64,000 nt of DNA from Salinihabitans flavidus (lineage in GTDB: Bacteria > Pseudomonadota > Alphaproteobacteria > Rhodobacterales > Rhodobacteraceae): assembly GCF_900110425.1 (NCBI RefSeq), contig NZ_FODS01000008.1, positions 62,001 through 126,000 on the forward strand, given 5' to 3'. The position numbers and the translations under genes are program-made. How positions within the stretch are numbered: position 1 is the stretch's first letter; each line of letters starts with the position of its first letter. Positions 63,735-64,000 of the stretch are shown piece after piece. Under the pieces are notes generated by a model. It worked only from the letters and a program-made list of their open reading frames with translations. It made no database searches and had not been told where the DNA came from.

Positions 63735-64000
63735 TCAGTCGCGCAGTTCTTCGGGCGCGACGCCCCACAGATCGGTCTTGCGGGCCCAGCCGCGATAGCC
63801 CCCGGCGCTGATGCGGCACCAGTCGGGCAGGCAGTCGTCAAGCTCCGCGATCACCCCCAGTTCCAGATGCGCGAGGGCGGGGGTGTCGGGTTCGGGCCGC
63901 ATGGCCAGCGGCAGCATGTCGCGCTCCACCAGCACCGTGCGCGCGCCCGACAGAAGCGAGTAATGCACCCAGCCGCCGACGCCGTCACGGTCGCGCACGC
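63735..64000 (-). CDS. SH3-domain protein, partial
   Basis: The C-terminal 88 or so residues of a bacterial SH3-like protein lie here; the gene continues past the window edge. The repeat-like elements RDGVGGWVHYSLLSGARTVLV and WCRISAGGYRGWARKTDLWGV are two SH3 units. Such proteins are usually exported and bind cell-wall material. The 105 bp between it and rpe contain short GC hairpins (for example 63649-63668). Confidence 0.8.
   Translation of the reverse strand, partial: VRDRDGVGGWVHYSLLSGARTVLVERDMLPLAMRPEPDTPALAHLELGVIAELDDCLPDWCRISAGGYRGWARKTDLWGVAPEELRD

Overview
The window is high-GC, densely coded DNA that looks like a Rhodobacteraceae (Roseobacter-group) alphaproteobacterium. This rests on family-level resemblance: FnrL-type TTGA-N6-TCAA boxes, several TRAP transporters, CO-dehydrogenase-type molybdenum hydroxylases, a BioMNY biotin transporter, a Hint-domain RTX protein and many ATGA stop/start overlaps. 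I see no rRNA, tRNA, CRISPR array, transposase, integrase or prophage. Genus cannot be fixed from the sequence alone.

Layout. 1-2.0 kb: end of a cobalt-type nitrile hydratase operon with two tandem beta-subunit genes and an accessory gene. 2.1-4.3 kb: purA and small membrane proteins. 4.3-11.8 kb: a TetR regulator divergent from a three-subunit molybdenum hydroxylase followed by a complete TRAP transporter, probably the uptake and oxidation of one unknown organic substrate. 11.9-20.7 kb: cydDC-cydABX (cytochrome bd and its assembly exporter), a DsrE-like periplasmic protein, a Tat-exported sulfide:quinone oxidoreductase and a small membrane protein. FnrL-like boxes sit before cydA and before sqr. 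20.7-24.9 kb: M29 peptidase, FAD-linked oxidase, glycerate kinase. 25.2-29.4 kb: a second TRAP operon with an intercistronic terminator, divergent from a GntR/HutC regulator. 29.5-32.5 kb: ModE-like regulator and modABC, with a ModE-like operator on the modA promoter. 32.5-43.6 kb: TPP enzyme, Kef-type antiporter, membrane spermidine-synthase-like protein, MAPEG protein, nitrilase-family protein, the housekeeping run infA-maf-RNase E/G-yacG, RidA and an MFS transporter.

43.7-51.9 kb: a second molybdenum hydroxylase operon (FAD, 2Fe-2S and Mo subunits plus a MoaD/ThiS-like protein), a fused indolepyruvate:ferredoxin oxidoreductase and a divergent Lrp regulator. 52.0-53.5 kb: an AT-richer islet with a small Cys4 protein and a PD-(D/E)XK-like protein, bracketed by 64-66 bp imperfect direct repeats. 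53.6-56.4 kb: a periplasmic rhodanese and an RTX-Hint protein. 56.9-61.5 kb: bioM-bioN-bioY followed by an acyl-CoA ligase and an unusual thiolase. 61.7-64 kb: DUF1127 protein, Ala/Pro/Lys-rich protein, rpe and a partial SH3 protein.

The most unusual item is an interspersed intergenic element present four times (about 2.0, 25.0, 34.4 and 51.9 kb), always on the + strand. It is a run of 3-4 GTCGGT-led 11-bp units, usually bracketed by GTTAAC. It is noncoding, not a hairpin, and close to helically phased, so it is a candidate binding site for an unknown DNA-binding protein. Molybdenum use is a second theme: modABC, a ModE-like regulator, two Mo hydroxylases and a MoaD-like protein lie within about 43 kb.
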